A stretch of 64,000 nt of DNA from JBBIWA01 sp037439425. GTDB taxonomy: Bacteria; Acidobacteriota; Blastocatellia; RBC074. Each line of letters begins with the position of its first letter. Position 1 is the first letter of the stretch. Made by a program: the position numbers and the translations under genes. Of the stretch, positions 27,701 through 34,762 are shown piece by piece. The notes below the pieces were generated by a model that worked only from the letters and a program-made list of their open reading frames with translations, made no database searches and was not told the origin of the DNA. The stretch spans positions 62,001-126,000 of the forward strand of contig JBBIWA010000009.1 in assembly GCA_037439425.1 (NCBI GenBank). Direction: 5' to 3'.

Positions 27701-27987
27701 CCGACGCTTTCTCTGATACTCTGCCCGCAGGCACCTTCGCTTATGGCACTGCCGGTAAGAACATCGTCATTGCTGATGGGATTGAGAACTTCGACCTGGG
27801 GTTATTCAAGAACTTCAACATTGACGAGCAACGCAAGCTGCAATTCCGCGCCGAGGTCTTCAATTTCCCCAACCATCCCAACTTCGGCATTCCGGACCGC
27901 AACCGAGCGTCTAGCTCTTTTGGCAGAGTAGGCTCTACGATCACTTCAAGCCGCCAGATTCAATTCGGGTTGAAGTTCATCTTCTAA
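24727..27987 (+). CDS. Oar-like TonB-dependent outer membrane receptor 2
   Basis: At 1086 aa it has a signal peptide (about 1-24), a carboxypeptidase-regulatory-like domain (about 26-110, ATIRGTVTDATGAVVPGVTI), a plug (about 120-230: NVIDEQKVKELPLNGR, FILDGIDNND, YSAEYGRQSGGQIVITTKSG) and a beta-barrel ending QIQFGLKFIF. Segments GNHTIKGGFDYKHF, YYVQDDWKVTQKLTLNYGLRYE and LNYGLRYELSFPE are typical of Oar/acidobacterial receptors. The frame is open upstream to 24694, but the SD fixes 24727. Only moderately similar to receptor 1, so likely a different ligand. Confidence 0.92.
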   Translation: MKQLLLTSILLTVCCSLAVESARAQGFTATIRGTVTDATGAVVPGVTITVQNANKGWTRTATTNESGDYVVTQLPVDTYTITAQMTGFKTEVRQGIVLQVGQEARIDFSLGVGSTEEKIIIAAVAPLVQSENAMVGNVIDEQKVKELPLNGRIFWQLAQLAPNVFNPPQGSTLGFRGGFNVAGNPEVNNNFILDGIDNNDETTAQPTHRPSIDGIREFKVLTGIYSAEYGRQSGGQIVITTKSGTNEYHGTVFEFLRNDNLDARDFFMRARPGQKRRSELPELKRNQFGASGGGPIIKDRTFFFGTYEGLRLSEGVARLGSVPTEKMRRGDLSELSGTIRDPQTGQPFPNNLIPDSRIHPTSRALLQYWPLPNQPGTVNNFALNRVRTENQNQFSVRIDHKFSDKNNFFGSYQFNQRKSFEASNPLCGSRVLPQFGCTEPERTQHISLVDTHVFTTRLLNEFRIGYNRMRTNRFQEDMILGNVVQKLGIPQGGANGLAGPDFFNTGVPEVVVTGLATIGGPTNLPQGRRTNTYNIVDNITYTWGNHTIKGGFDYKHFIFNSFFTQDGRGNFTFNGQFTGNAYADFLLGLLRSTRRAPGLPFSNTFTSSHGYYVQDDWKVTQKLTLNYGLRYELSFPELERVNKMSSFDPKTGRVPVADGRLLDVDTATGNLITVGQSPLGRRLWKLDKNNFAPRFGFAWRPFGDNRTVVRGGYGIFYNHIVAGNGLSPMFRGIPFRFRQTFTNTTTRVIATWENPFPSGVAVGGFTPEGINPDFPSAYIQQWSLGIQRELTPNLVVEATYLGSKGTHLPLIFNINKPTPGPGTIQPRRPYPQWSSINWRDAVGTSNFNSLALRLEHRFSHGLSALVSWTISKSIDLGAPPSTSGTGEAGVQDPRNLRAERGLSEFDSRHRFITSVVYELPWGPGKRWFSSARGVLAQIVGGWQVTGILLLQSGRPFTVITSRDISNTGGANRPNLIGNPKLDKPTPERWFNTDAFSDTLPAGTFAYGTAGKNIVIADGIENFDLGLFKNFNIDEQRKLQFRAEVFNFPNHPNFGIPDRNRASSSFGRVGSTITSSRQIQFGLKFIF

Positions 27988-28012
27988 CCCTTTCCACCTG
28001 ACTCCTCCATAA

Positions 28013-28046
28013 GTCGCGCGGGCATCTCAGGGGATGCTCGCGCGAC
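28013..28046 (+). terminator. Strong hairpin after TonB receptor 2
   Basis: GTCGCGCGGGCATC (28013-28026) pairs with GATGCTCGCGCGAC (28033-28046), 14 bp with a single G-T wobble and a 6-nt loop, starting 26 nt after the stop codon. Only a weak pyrimidine run follows, so it may be a transcript-end stabiliser or an atypical terminator. Confidence 0.6.
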
Positions 28047-28096
28047 CAATTCTCTTCATCTGACAAGCCCGCCCGAGCTGCTCTCCCTTGACCTAA

Positions 28097-28203
28097 AGAC
28101 GCTCCCTACCGTTCGTGGTACTGATTCGGGGAGCAAGAGGCTTCCTCCAGGTCGCGGTACTTCGGGCAGCGATCAGTACTGCGACCGGTAGGGGACGGTC
28201 TCT
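28097..28203. repeat. Long imperfect inverted repeat
   Basis: 28097-28125 and 28172-28203 are reverse complements at roughly 25 of 30 positions (arms contain CCCTACCG / CGGTAGGG and GGTACTGAT / ATCAGTACT), followed by TCTTTTCCCC. A MITE-like element or a second terminator are both possible. Confidence 0.5.
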
Positions 28204-28241
28204 TTTCCCCGATTTCTTAAACTCTTATAGCGCGCCAGCTC

Positions 28242-28312
28242 TTGGGCACCGCGCGTGCTGATGGAAGCCAAGCACGCAAGGATGCGTGCGCTCCCAGGGT
28301 TTTTCTGAGGAG
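28242..28312 (+). repeat. Worn family A repeat
   Basis: Retains AAGCACGCAAGGATGCGTGC GCTCCCAGGG TTTTTCTGAGGAG, with the left arm reduced to TTGGGCACCGCGCGTGC. No gene starts directly after it. Confidence 0.6.
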
Positions 28313-28328
28313 CAAGGGGTAGAGTAGC

Positions 28329-28362
28329 CAGACCTCAGACCTCAGACCTCAGATTTCAGACC
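28329..28362. repeat. Heptamer tandem repeat (CAGACCT)
   Basis: Three perfect CAGACCT units, one CAGATTT and a partial CAGACC. The relative TTCAGAC doublet occurs inside waaA (36350-36363). Confidence 0.75.
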
Positions 28363-28519
28363 AAAGAAGTGGAGGAGTGCAACGAGTGAGCGAGTGAAGG
28401 GGTGGAAGAGTAAGAGAAGTGGATCGCTGGCTCGGTGGAGAAGCAGAGTGCAGGAGTACAAAAACAGTACGAATCCGAAATGAAGCCGATCTCCAGTTGA
28501 TGGATGTCTGGCCGAACCA

Positions 28520-28547
28520 TCATAGTGTATAATGGTGTGCACTATGA
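28520..28547 (+). promoter_or_regulatory. Promoter and operator palindrome of the first DUF433/DUF5615 pair
   Basis: TCATAGTG (28520-28527) and CACTATGA (28540-28547) are perfect 8-bp inverted repeats bracketing a consensus TATAAT (28528-28533). The right arm contains the ATG at 28544, and no SD is present, so the transcript is probably leaderless or nearly so. This is the layout expected for an autoregulated antitoxin. Confidence 0.65.
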
Positions 28548-28882
28548 GCACGCTTGAGACCAAACAAGATGTACCTTTGACGCTCTGGGAAGATGGCTCG
28601 ATCCGCATCACAGGCTCGCGGGTCACGTTGGAGGCCATCGTCCACCAATTCAAACTCGGCGCGACGGCGGAACAGATTCAGGATAGCTTTCCCTCGCTTA
28701 CGTTGCAGCAGATCTACGGGGCGATCTTCTACTACTTGGCCAATACCGAAGCCGTAGAAAAATATCTCAGCCAACGAGAAGAGGCCGCCGCCGAGGGACG
28801 ACGCTTCATCGAGAGCCATTTTGATACCACGACGTTGCGGGCGCGGATCCGCGCGCGGCGCGACCAACTGGTGAAGAAATAA
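28544..28882 (+). CDS. DUF433 antitoxin-like protein 1
   Basis: At 112 aa it reads MSTLETKQDVPLTLWEDGSIRITGSRVTLEAIV, then the helix-turn-helix-like FKLGATAEQIQDSFPSLTLQQIYGAIFYYLAN, the core of DUF433. The C-terminal half is charged (FIESHFDTTTLRARIRARR). DUF433 proteins usually sit before a DUF5615 PIN-like gene and are proposed antitoxins and DNA binders. An in-frame ATG at 28532 overlaps the -10 box, so 28544 is preferred. The partner gene starts 31 nt later. Confidence 0.8.
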   Translation: MSTLETKQDVPLTLWEDGSIRITGSRVTLEAIVHQFKLGATAEQIQDSFPSLTLQQIYGAIFYYLANTEAVEKYLSQREEAAAEGRRFIESHFDTTTLRARIRARRDQLVKK

Positions 28883-28912
28883 AGTCCCGGGTTGGCGCTC
28901 GAATCTGCCGCG

Positions 28913-29260
28913 ATGCGCTTTCTGACAGACGAAAATTTCAATCATCGCATCCTGCGCGGCTTGAAGCTTCGGGTTCCCAGTCTCGATTATATCGTGGCCC
29001 AAGAGACGGAGCTTCAAGGAACCAAAGACCCAGTAATGCTCGCCGGGGCGGCAGAGCAAGGCCGGATTCTCCTCACTCACGACGTCAGCACCGTTCCGAA
29101 ATATGCTTACGAGCGCATCGCTGCTGGCCAGATCATGCCTGGGGTGATCATCGTCCCGGAGACACTGCCTATTGGGCAGGCCATTGAAGAGCTCGTCACC
29201 GTCATCGAGTGCTCTGAGCAGAGCGAATACGAGAATCAAGTCGTCCATCTTCCGTTGTGA
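28913..29260 (+). CDS. DUF5615 PIN-like toxin-like protein 1
   Basis: At 115 aa it begins MRFLTDENFNHRILRGL, the usual DUF5615 start (Asp6-Glu7-Asn8), with LLTHDVSTVPKYAYERI supplying a later Asp. This is a Mut7-C/PIN-like acidic-residue pattern consistent with an RNase. A TTG at 28892 would add seven residues, but 28913 matches the family. It follows DUF433 gene 1. Toxicity is inferred from the family and not shown. Confidence 0.78.
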   Translation: MRFLTDENFNHRILRGLKLRVPSLDYIVAQETELQGTKDPVMLAGAAEQGRILLTHDVSTVPKYAYERIAAGQIMPGVIIVPETLPIGQAIEELVTVIECSEQSEYENQVVHLPL

Positions 29261-29282
29261 AATGGCGGCTCAATGAGATGAA

Positions 29283-29402
29283 ACCTTTAAGAGGGAGGAG
29301 CGCGAGAAAGGGGAGAGGGAGAAAGGGAGAGGGGGAGCAGGGGAGCAGCACGATTGCGGATTGAAGGGAAGGGGGAAGGGAAAAAGGGAGAAAGGGGAAA
29401 AG
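29283..29402 (+). repeat. Polypurine G/A-rich tract
   Basis: Two almost pure purine runs, about 29288-29350 (GAGGGAGGAGCGCGAGAAAG and on) and 29364-29402 (GAAGGGAAGGGGGAAGGGAA and on), broken by a short mixed stretch. The 279-nt gap otherwise holds a remnant GTCGCGCTGCAACGCG (29471-29486) of the module seen before family A repeats. Confidence 0.75.
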
Positions 29403-29539
29403 GACTCTCTCTGGTTTTCTCCGGGAAGCGCCCCCGAATACAGTGGCGCCATGATCTGCCGAGTCATTCATGTCGCGCTGCAACGCGCGGAGGGAGGTCG
29501 TTATCTGCCTGAGTTTTAAAATTCGCGGAGGAGGCTCAG

Positions 29540-31369
29540 TTGCAGATGCTGCGGAGCCGGGCTTATATTAGAGCAGTCATGAGCAGACCACAGTCAATTC
29601 ACCTTCAGCTCTGCGGCAGACCCTGGGTTCTGGCCAGCGCCTTGTTTTGCCTGATAGCTTGCCTTGGCCTGGCACAAAACGGTGTCGGGTCTTCCACGGC
29701 GGATGGCTACAGAGTCTCGTTCACCAATGTGGCAGACGCAGCAGGGCTCGTCGCCAAAACGATCTACGGCGATGAACACAGGAACAAGTACCTGCTTGAA
29801 ACGACGGGCTGCGGCGTGGCCTGGTTTGATTATGACAACGACGGCTGGCTCGATCTCTTCTTCGTCAATGGGACGCGGCTTGGCGGTTTCCCTAAAGGAC
29901 AGGAACCGACCAATCATCTCTATCGCAACAACCGCGATGGCACCTTCACAGATGTGACCGAGAAGGCGGGCCTCATGCGCTCCGGCTGGGGTCAGGGCGT
30001 GTGCATCGGCGATTACGACAATGATGGGTTTGAAGATCTGTTCATTTCTTACTACGGCCAGAACGTGCTCTATCGCAACAACGGCAATGGCACTTTTACT
30101 GACGTCTCGGAGAAAGCGGGCCTAGCTGGGATGAGGACCCGTTGGGGCAGCGGCTGCGCCTTTCTTGATTATGACCGCGACGGGGATCTGGACCTGTTTG
30201 TCGCTAACTACATTGATCTGGATCTGAAGACGGCGCCGACACCCGAGACGGGGCCGTGCCTTTACAAAGGCGTGATGGTGGCTTGCGGGCCGCCAGGATT
30301 GCAGGGGGGAGTGAACATTCTCTATCGCAATAACGGCGACGGCACGTTCACGGATGTCTCAGAGAAAGCCGGGATCACTAAAACCTATGGAACCTATGGG
30401 CTGGGCGTGCTCGTAGCCGATTTTGACGATGATGGCTGGCCTGATATCTACGTGGCCAATGACTCGGCCGCGGCCGCGCTCTATCGCAACAACAAAGATG
30501 GAACGTTCACCGACATCGGCGTCGAAGCGGGCGCCGCTTACAGCGGCGATGGCAAACCGCAAGCTGGAATGGGCGTCACGGCAGGCGATTACGATGGCGA
30601 CGGCAGGCTCGATATTTTTAAGACCAACTTCTCCGGCGACACTTCGACGCTTTACCGCAATTTAGGCAAAGAGACTTTCGAGGATGTGACCTTCAAAAGC
30701 GGGATAGGAAAGAACACGCGCTGGCTGGGCTGGGGCTGCGGCTTTGTGGATTTCGATAACGACACCTGGCTCGATATTTTGCTCGTCAATGGCCACGTCT
30801 ATCCCGAAGTCGAACGACTCGACACAGAAGCCGGTTATGCGCAACGCAAGGTGCTTTATCGCAACCTGCGCGATGGAACTTTTGAAGACATCACGGAAAA
30901 GATCGGCGGAGCGCTCCTGGAGCCAACGGCGAGTCGCGGCGCAGCTTTCGGCGATTACGACAACGATGGCGACATTGATGTGGCGATCAATCCGGTCAAC
31001 GATTATCCGGTCTTGCTGCGCTGCGATTCAAGTACGGGAAACAACTGGATCAAAGTGCGCGCGATTGGAACTAAATCGAACCGCAGCGGCATCGGCGCTC
31101 GTATTTATTGTGTCACGGAAGATCGCTCGCAGCTTGATGAAGTGCGCAGCGGCGGTAGCTACTATTCGCAAAACGATCTGCGTCTACACTTTGGCCTGGG
31201 CAAGGCGGCGAAGGTCAAGACGTTTGAGATTCGCTGGCCGAGCGGGCAGGTAGACAGGCTGAGCGATGTAGCGGCCAATCAGGTGATTTACGTCAAAGAA
31301 GGAGCTGGCATAGTGAAGCAGGAAGCAAACTTTAGTCGCCCAAGAAACGGTAAAGAAAGAACGCCGTGA
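29540..31369 (+). CDS. CRTAC1-family protein (VCBS/FG-GAP repeats plus ASPIC/UnbV) 2
   Basis: Paralogue of the protein at 21414-23201. At 609 aa it has an N-terminal export signal (ALFCLIACLGLAQ), repeats with DYDNDGWLDLFFVNG, DYDNDGFEDLFISYYGQ and DYDRDGDLDLFVANY, and a C-terminal ASPIC/UnbV domain (about 515-595; NDLRLHFGLGKAAKVKTFEIRW). The start is uncertain: TTG 29540 has GGAGGAGG 5 nt upstream, while ATG at 29546 or 29579 is also possible. Unlike its paralogue it is not directly coupled to a TPR gene, but one follows 745 bp later. Confidence 0.87.
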   Translation: MQMLRSRAYIRAVMSRPQSIHLQLCGRPWVLASALFCLIACLGLAQNGVGSSTADGYRVSFTNVADAAGLVAKTIYGDEHRNKYLLETTGCGVAWFDYDNDGWLDLFFVNGTRLGGFPKGQEPTNHLYRNNRDGTFTDVTEKAGLMRSGWGQGVCIGDYDNDGFEDLFISYYGQNVLYRNNGNGTFTDVSEKAGLAGMRTRWGSGCAFLDYDRDGDLDLFVANYIDLDLKTAPTPETGPCLYKGVMVACGPPGLQGGVNILYRNNGDGTFTDVSEKAGITKTYGTYGLGVLVADFDDDGWPDIYVANDSAAAALYRNNKDGTFTDIGVEAGAAYSGDGKPQAGMGVTAGDYDGDGRLDIFKTNFSGDTSTLYRNLGKETFEDVTFKSGIGKNTRWLGWGCGFVDFDNDTWLDILLVNGHVYPEVERLDTEAGYAQRKVLYRNLRDGTFEDITEKIGGALLEPTASRGAAFGDYDNDGDIDVAINPVNDYPVLLRCDSSTGNNWIKVRAIGTKSNRSGIGARIYCVTEDRSQLDEVRSGGSYYSQNDLRLHFGLGKAAKVKTFEIRWPSGQVDRLSDVAANQVIYVKEGAGIVKQEANFSRPRNGKERTP

Positions 31370-31607
31370 TGGCGCGACTATTATTTGACTCGACTTGATC
31401 CATTTGGGGTCTTAAAAAAATAACGACAGGTTGCGTAAGCTGAAGACCGCTTTTTCAGAGAGCTATTCTCTGCCACCACTGTCTGTCGAGTCGCTGCCGC
31501 AGCGGAGCAAGTGGCCTGGCCGTAGTAGGAGCGAGCTCTGGGCATTGTAGATCGCTCTGTTGCGTCAACGGTAGCGGCCATTCTGTTGCTGGGTTATTGA
31601 GGGTCCT

Positions 31608-32069
31608 ATGTATTGCCCATCCTGTGGCGTCGAATATTCGCAGAAACTGAATTACTGCAAGCAGTGCGGAGCGAGGCTGAAGGTGCCAGCCAGGGCCGGT
31701 AAAGGCCGGGAGCCGCACCTGAAATTCACCGGTATGTTCTGGGCCATTGCAGTCTTCGGTACCATCAGCTTGACGCTGCTTTTGGGAGCCTTGATCTCAT
31801 TAGTGGCTCTTGGAGTGCGCGGAGATGAGCTACTGGTTGGTTTCTTTTTTGGTGCGCTGATAGTCTTGGGCATCGCTGGGATGATGATTCGCCAGTTGTC
31901 GCGGTTGATCACTGCTTATCAGGAGACTAACCGCTCGGCAGTCTCTGCAACTGCCAGCTTACCTGAGAAGCAGCCAGCGCAGATTGCTGCTGCGCCTGAT
32001 CTGGCATCGAGCGTGGTAGAAGATACAACCCGCCAGTTCGATACCTCAAAACAGTATCAGGAGCAATAG
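31608..32069 (+). CDS. Zinc-ribbon two-TM membrane protein
   Basis: At 153 aa, MYCPSCGVEYSQKLNYCKQCGARL is a CxxC-x(n)-CxxC zinc ribbon at the very N-terminus. It is followed by two transmembrane helices (about 42-67, FTGMFWAIAVFGTISLTLLL; about 73-98, VGFFFGALIVLGIAGMMI) and a polar tail. Proteins of this build are common in acidobacteria and have no assigned role. It lies between the CRTAC1 and TPR genes on the same strand, 45 nt before the latter. Confidence 0.75.
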   Translation: MYCPSCGVEYSQKLNYCKQCGARLKVPARAGKGREPHLKFTGMFWAIAVFGTISLTLLLGALISLVALGVRGDELLVGFFFGALIVLGIAGMMIRQLSRLITAYQETNRSAVSATASLPEKQPAQIAAAPDLASSVVEDTTRQFDTSKQYQEQ

Positions 32070-32114
32070 CGAGCTGCCTCGCTACCGCTCCCGCTACTAT
32101 CCCAATGTCGTTGC

Positions 32115-33797
32115 ATGAAACGAAAGCCTCAGATCAATTCCTCGATTCATCAGATCATTCAGGCTAGCCTGATCAGCTTGCTTATCTGCGGTTGCCTGGC
32201 CAGCAACGTGCCGGCGCAGCGGCCTACGGCACGCACAGCCGAGCAACATTACGCCCAGGGGATGAAGTCTCTGCAAAAAAATAATCTGGCCCGTGCAGCC
32301 AGTGAATTTCGCGCCGCATTGCGTTTGCGGCCAGATTTCGCCGAAGCGCACCACGCGCTTGGCCTTGTGCTTGGGCAGCAAGGAAAGCTTGAGGCTGCTG
32401 TTGCTTCATTCCGTGAAGCTGTTCGCCTGAAACCAGATCTTGCTGAAGCGCACGGCAATCTTGGCCTGGCTTTGCAGCAGCAAGGAAAGCTCGACCAGGC
32501 AATCAGCGCCTTGCGCGCAGCCGTCCGCCTGAAGCCCGATGAGGCTGCATTTCGCAGCGCGCTCGGCTTCGCGCTCGGTCAGAAAGGAGATCTCGCCGCA
32601 GCGTCAGCCGAATTCGAGACGGCAACGCGCCTCAAACCCGATTTTCAAGAAGCGCAATTCAGACTGGGAGTGACGCGCTCTCTAGCTGGAGAGCATGCCG
32701 CTGCCATTGCGCCTCTGCGTGAGGCCGTGCGCCTCAAGCCAGATCACATCGAAGCGCATTACTATCTTGGCCTCTCATTGCAAAAGAATGGCCAACTGGC
32801 AGAAGCTATCGCGCAGTTGCGCCGCGCGGCTGAGTTAGGACCTCAGATAGCAGAGGTTCACAGCGCGCTCGGTGCTGCCCTTTACGCTGATAGCGACTAC
32901 GATGGTGCGCTTGAAGCGCTGCGCATCGCGCTTAAGCTCAAACCAGAGCTGAGTGAGGCGCGCAACCAACTGGGGCTGACATTGATTGAAAAGCGCGAGG
33001 CTGATGCGGCCATCGCTGAGTTTCGGACGATTCTCAAAGCTGAGCCGCAGAATCTGGTAGCTCACCACAATCTTGGCACAGCCTTGATGCAGAAGGCCGA
33101 TTACGATGGAGCTGTAGCAGTCTATCGTCAATTGCTGGCGCTTGATCCCACAGACGCCGAAGCGCATTACAATCTGGGCCTGGCGCTGAAGTACAAGGAT
33201 GATCTTACCGGCGCCGTTGCCATGCTCAAGCGCAGCATTGAACTGAACCCTGGCCTGCCCGAAGCGCATTACACGCTCGGCGTAACCCTGTGGCAGCAGG
33301 GCAAACTTGACGAAGCGGCGGCAGCCTTTCAAGGCGCGCTCGCTGTCAAACCAGACTACGCTGAAGCGCATTACACGCTCGGCACTGTCTGGCAACAAAA
33401 AGGCGACCTCGATGGTGCCATTGCCCAGTTTCGCGCAGCGCTCAAACTGGCACCCAACAGCCCGGAGATCTACAACACGCTCGGCACCGCGCTGCGCGAT
33501 AAGGGCGACCGCGAAGGTGCGCGCGCCGCTTTTCAAGAAGCTGCGCGTCTGAACAAGCTCAAGGCTGATAAGCAGGCTGCTATCTTTGCCGTCAATACGG
33601 GCGCGCAGAAATTGAAGGAGGGTGATCTGGAAGGGGCGATCGAACGTTTCGAGGCGGCGATCAAACTCGACCCCAACAACGCACAGGCGCATTATCAACT
33701 GGGGCTGGCACTGCAAAAGAAGGGGGCGCCAGAGGCAGCTCAAGCTGCTTTCCGCCGCGCGCAACAACTTAATCCGCGCTTGAAGCCGCCGCAATAG
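32115..33797 (+). CDS. Exported protein with about 13 TPR repeats
   Basis: At 560 aa it has an N-terminal signal (about 1-36, with SLISLLICGC, possibly a lipobox, then VPAQR). From residue about 43 to the end it is a continuous array of 34-residue TPRs (AEAHYNLGLALKYKDDLTGAVAMLKRSIELNP, AEAHYTLGTVWQQKGDLDGA and so on). Highly regular repeats such as EAHYTLG recur, giving repetitive DNA. It is convergent with thpR, only 19 nt apart. Scaffold function is inferred. Confidence 0.88.
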   Translation: MKRKPQINSSIHQIIQASLISLLICGCLASNVPAQRPTARTAEQHYAQGMKSLQKNNLARAASEFRAALRLRPDFAEAHHALGLVLGQQGKLEAAVASFREAVRLKPDLAEAHGNLGLALQQQGKLDQAISALRAAVRLKPDEAAFRSALGFALGQKGDLAAASAEFETATRLKPDFQEAQFRLGVTRSLAGEHAAAIAPLREAVRLKPDHIEAHYYLGLSLQKNGQLAEAIAQLRRAAELGPQIAEVHSALGAALYADSDYDGALEALRIALKLKPELSEARNQLGLTLIEKREADAAIAEFRTILKAEPQNLVAHHNLGTALMQKADYDGAVAVYRQLLALDPTDAEAHYNLGLALKYKDDLTGAVAMLKRSIELNPGLPEAHYTLGVTLWQQGKLDEAAAAFQGALAVKPDYAEAHYTLGTVWQQKGDLDGAIAQFRAALKLAPNSPEIYNTLGTALRDKGDREGARAAFQEAARLNKLKADKQAAIFAVNTGAQKLKEGDLEGAIERFEAAIKLDPNNAQAHYQLGLALQKKGAPEAAQAAFRRAQQLNPRLKPPQ

Positions 33798-33816
33798 CAG
33801 GTGAAGGCAAGAACGA

Positions 33817-34377
33817 TCAACGCTGGCCAAAGCTGGTTCTGGCCAGCGGTGTATAGATTGAGCCTGCGGGATGCAATTGGCTGCGCATGAGGACGATTTC
33901 CGCAACGACGAAAGAGAGCGCGGGCGGGCGATAGTTGATGAGCTGCGCCATCAGTTCCCTGCTGCCTTTCGGCGCCTTCACACGACCAATCGTCAAGTGC
34001 GCCTGAAACGGGCGCGTTTCTCTCTCAAAGCCAAGGGCTGACAACCGCTGGTCGAGTCGCGACTGCAAGTCTGTGAGGCTGGCGGTCTCTCCACCTAAAC
34101 CGACCCAGATCACGCGCGGCTGTTTGTGATGAGGGAATACTCCCGCATCGCTGAGGTTGAGCGTAAAGGAAGCTGTCTCTGCTGCTGTCTCCAGGCAGGC
34201 TCTCTCTATCTGGCCGAGTTTTTGCTCTTCAATCTCGCCCAGGAACTTGAGCGTGAGGTGAATGTTTTCTGGTTTGGTCCAACTGACTACCGCAGCTGTG
34301 CGCCGCAGTTCGTTCTGCAAAGCAGCGAGAGCAGATTTGATCTCTTCAGGGATTTCGATAGCAATGAAGGTCCGCAT
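33817..34377 (-). CDS. thpR: RNA 2',3'-cyclic phosphodiesterase (2'-5' RNA ligase family)
   Basis: At 186 aa it starts MRTFIAIEIPEEIKSAL, the family start. The two catalytic HxTx motifs are visible: HLTLKFLG (about 40) and HLTIGRVK (about 122). It belongs to the 2H phosphoesterase superfamily. A GTG at 34401 would add eight residues but is less family-like; neither start has a good SD. The hairpin CGCTGGCC (33821-33828) / GGCCAGCG (33841-33848) at its 3' end lies in the convergent junction with the TPR gene. Confidence 0.9.
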   Translation of the reverse strand: MRTFIAIEIPEEIKSALAALQNELRRTAAVVSWTKPENIHLTLKFLGEIEEQKLGQIERACLETAAETASFTLNLSDAGVFPHHKQPRVIWVGLGGETASLTDLQSRLDQRLSALGFERETRPFQAHLTIGRVKAPKGSRELMAQLINYRPPALSFVVAEIVLMRSQLHPAGSIYTPLARTSFGQR

Positions 34378-34675
34378 AGGAAACGGAGATAAAAAAATCA
34401 CCCAGCCAGTAGCAAGCTGCAGGTTATCTTCTCACCGGGCCCAACAGGCCCGCAAAGGAGTCTGAGCTGAGCCACACTGAAACGCGCTGCAACCACTTGC
34501 ATTGGTCCATACCAGAAGAAGGCCACAATCTCCTCCATCGTGCTGACTTCTGCCAGTCTGGTCCGGAAAGGAAGTCTCCATTATGATACGCCACGGTGCG
34601 AAAATCATCTACCTGAGTATTGGAGCTCGTTGCGACTTACGTGACTGTCAATCTCAACTTGTCCGGCTGTAAGTC

Positions 34676-34705
34676 TTGACCTGCTGCTGATTCTTTCGTT
34701 ATCTT
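34676..34705 (+). promoter_or_regulatory. Probable efp promoter
   Basis: TTGACC (34676-34681), an 18-nt spacer and TATCTT (34700-34705), in the 385-nt divergent gap between thpR and efp. The rest of the gap shows no gene. Confidence 0.45.
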
Positions 34706-34762
34706 ATCCTGCTTTCAAAGAAGCGGGATTTTTGCTTACAATGAGTGAGGAGACAATCAGCA

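Noticed and set aside
32835..33905. 356-codon minus-strand frame opposite the TPR gene
   Set aside because: Antisense shadow of a highly repetitive TPR gene; the repeats keep the opposite frame open.
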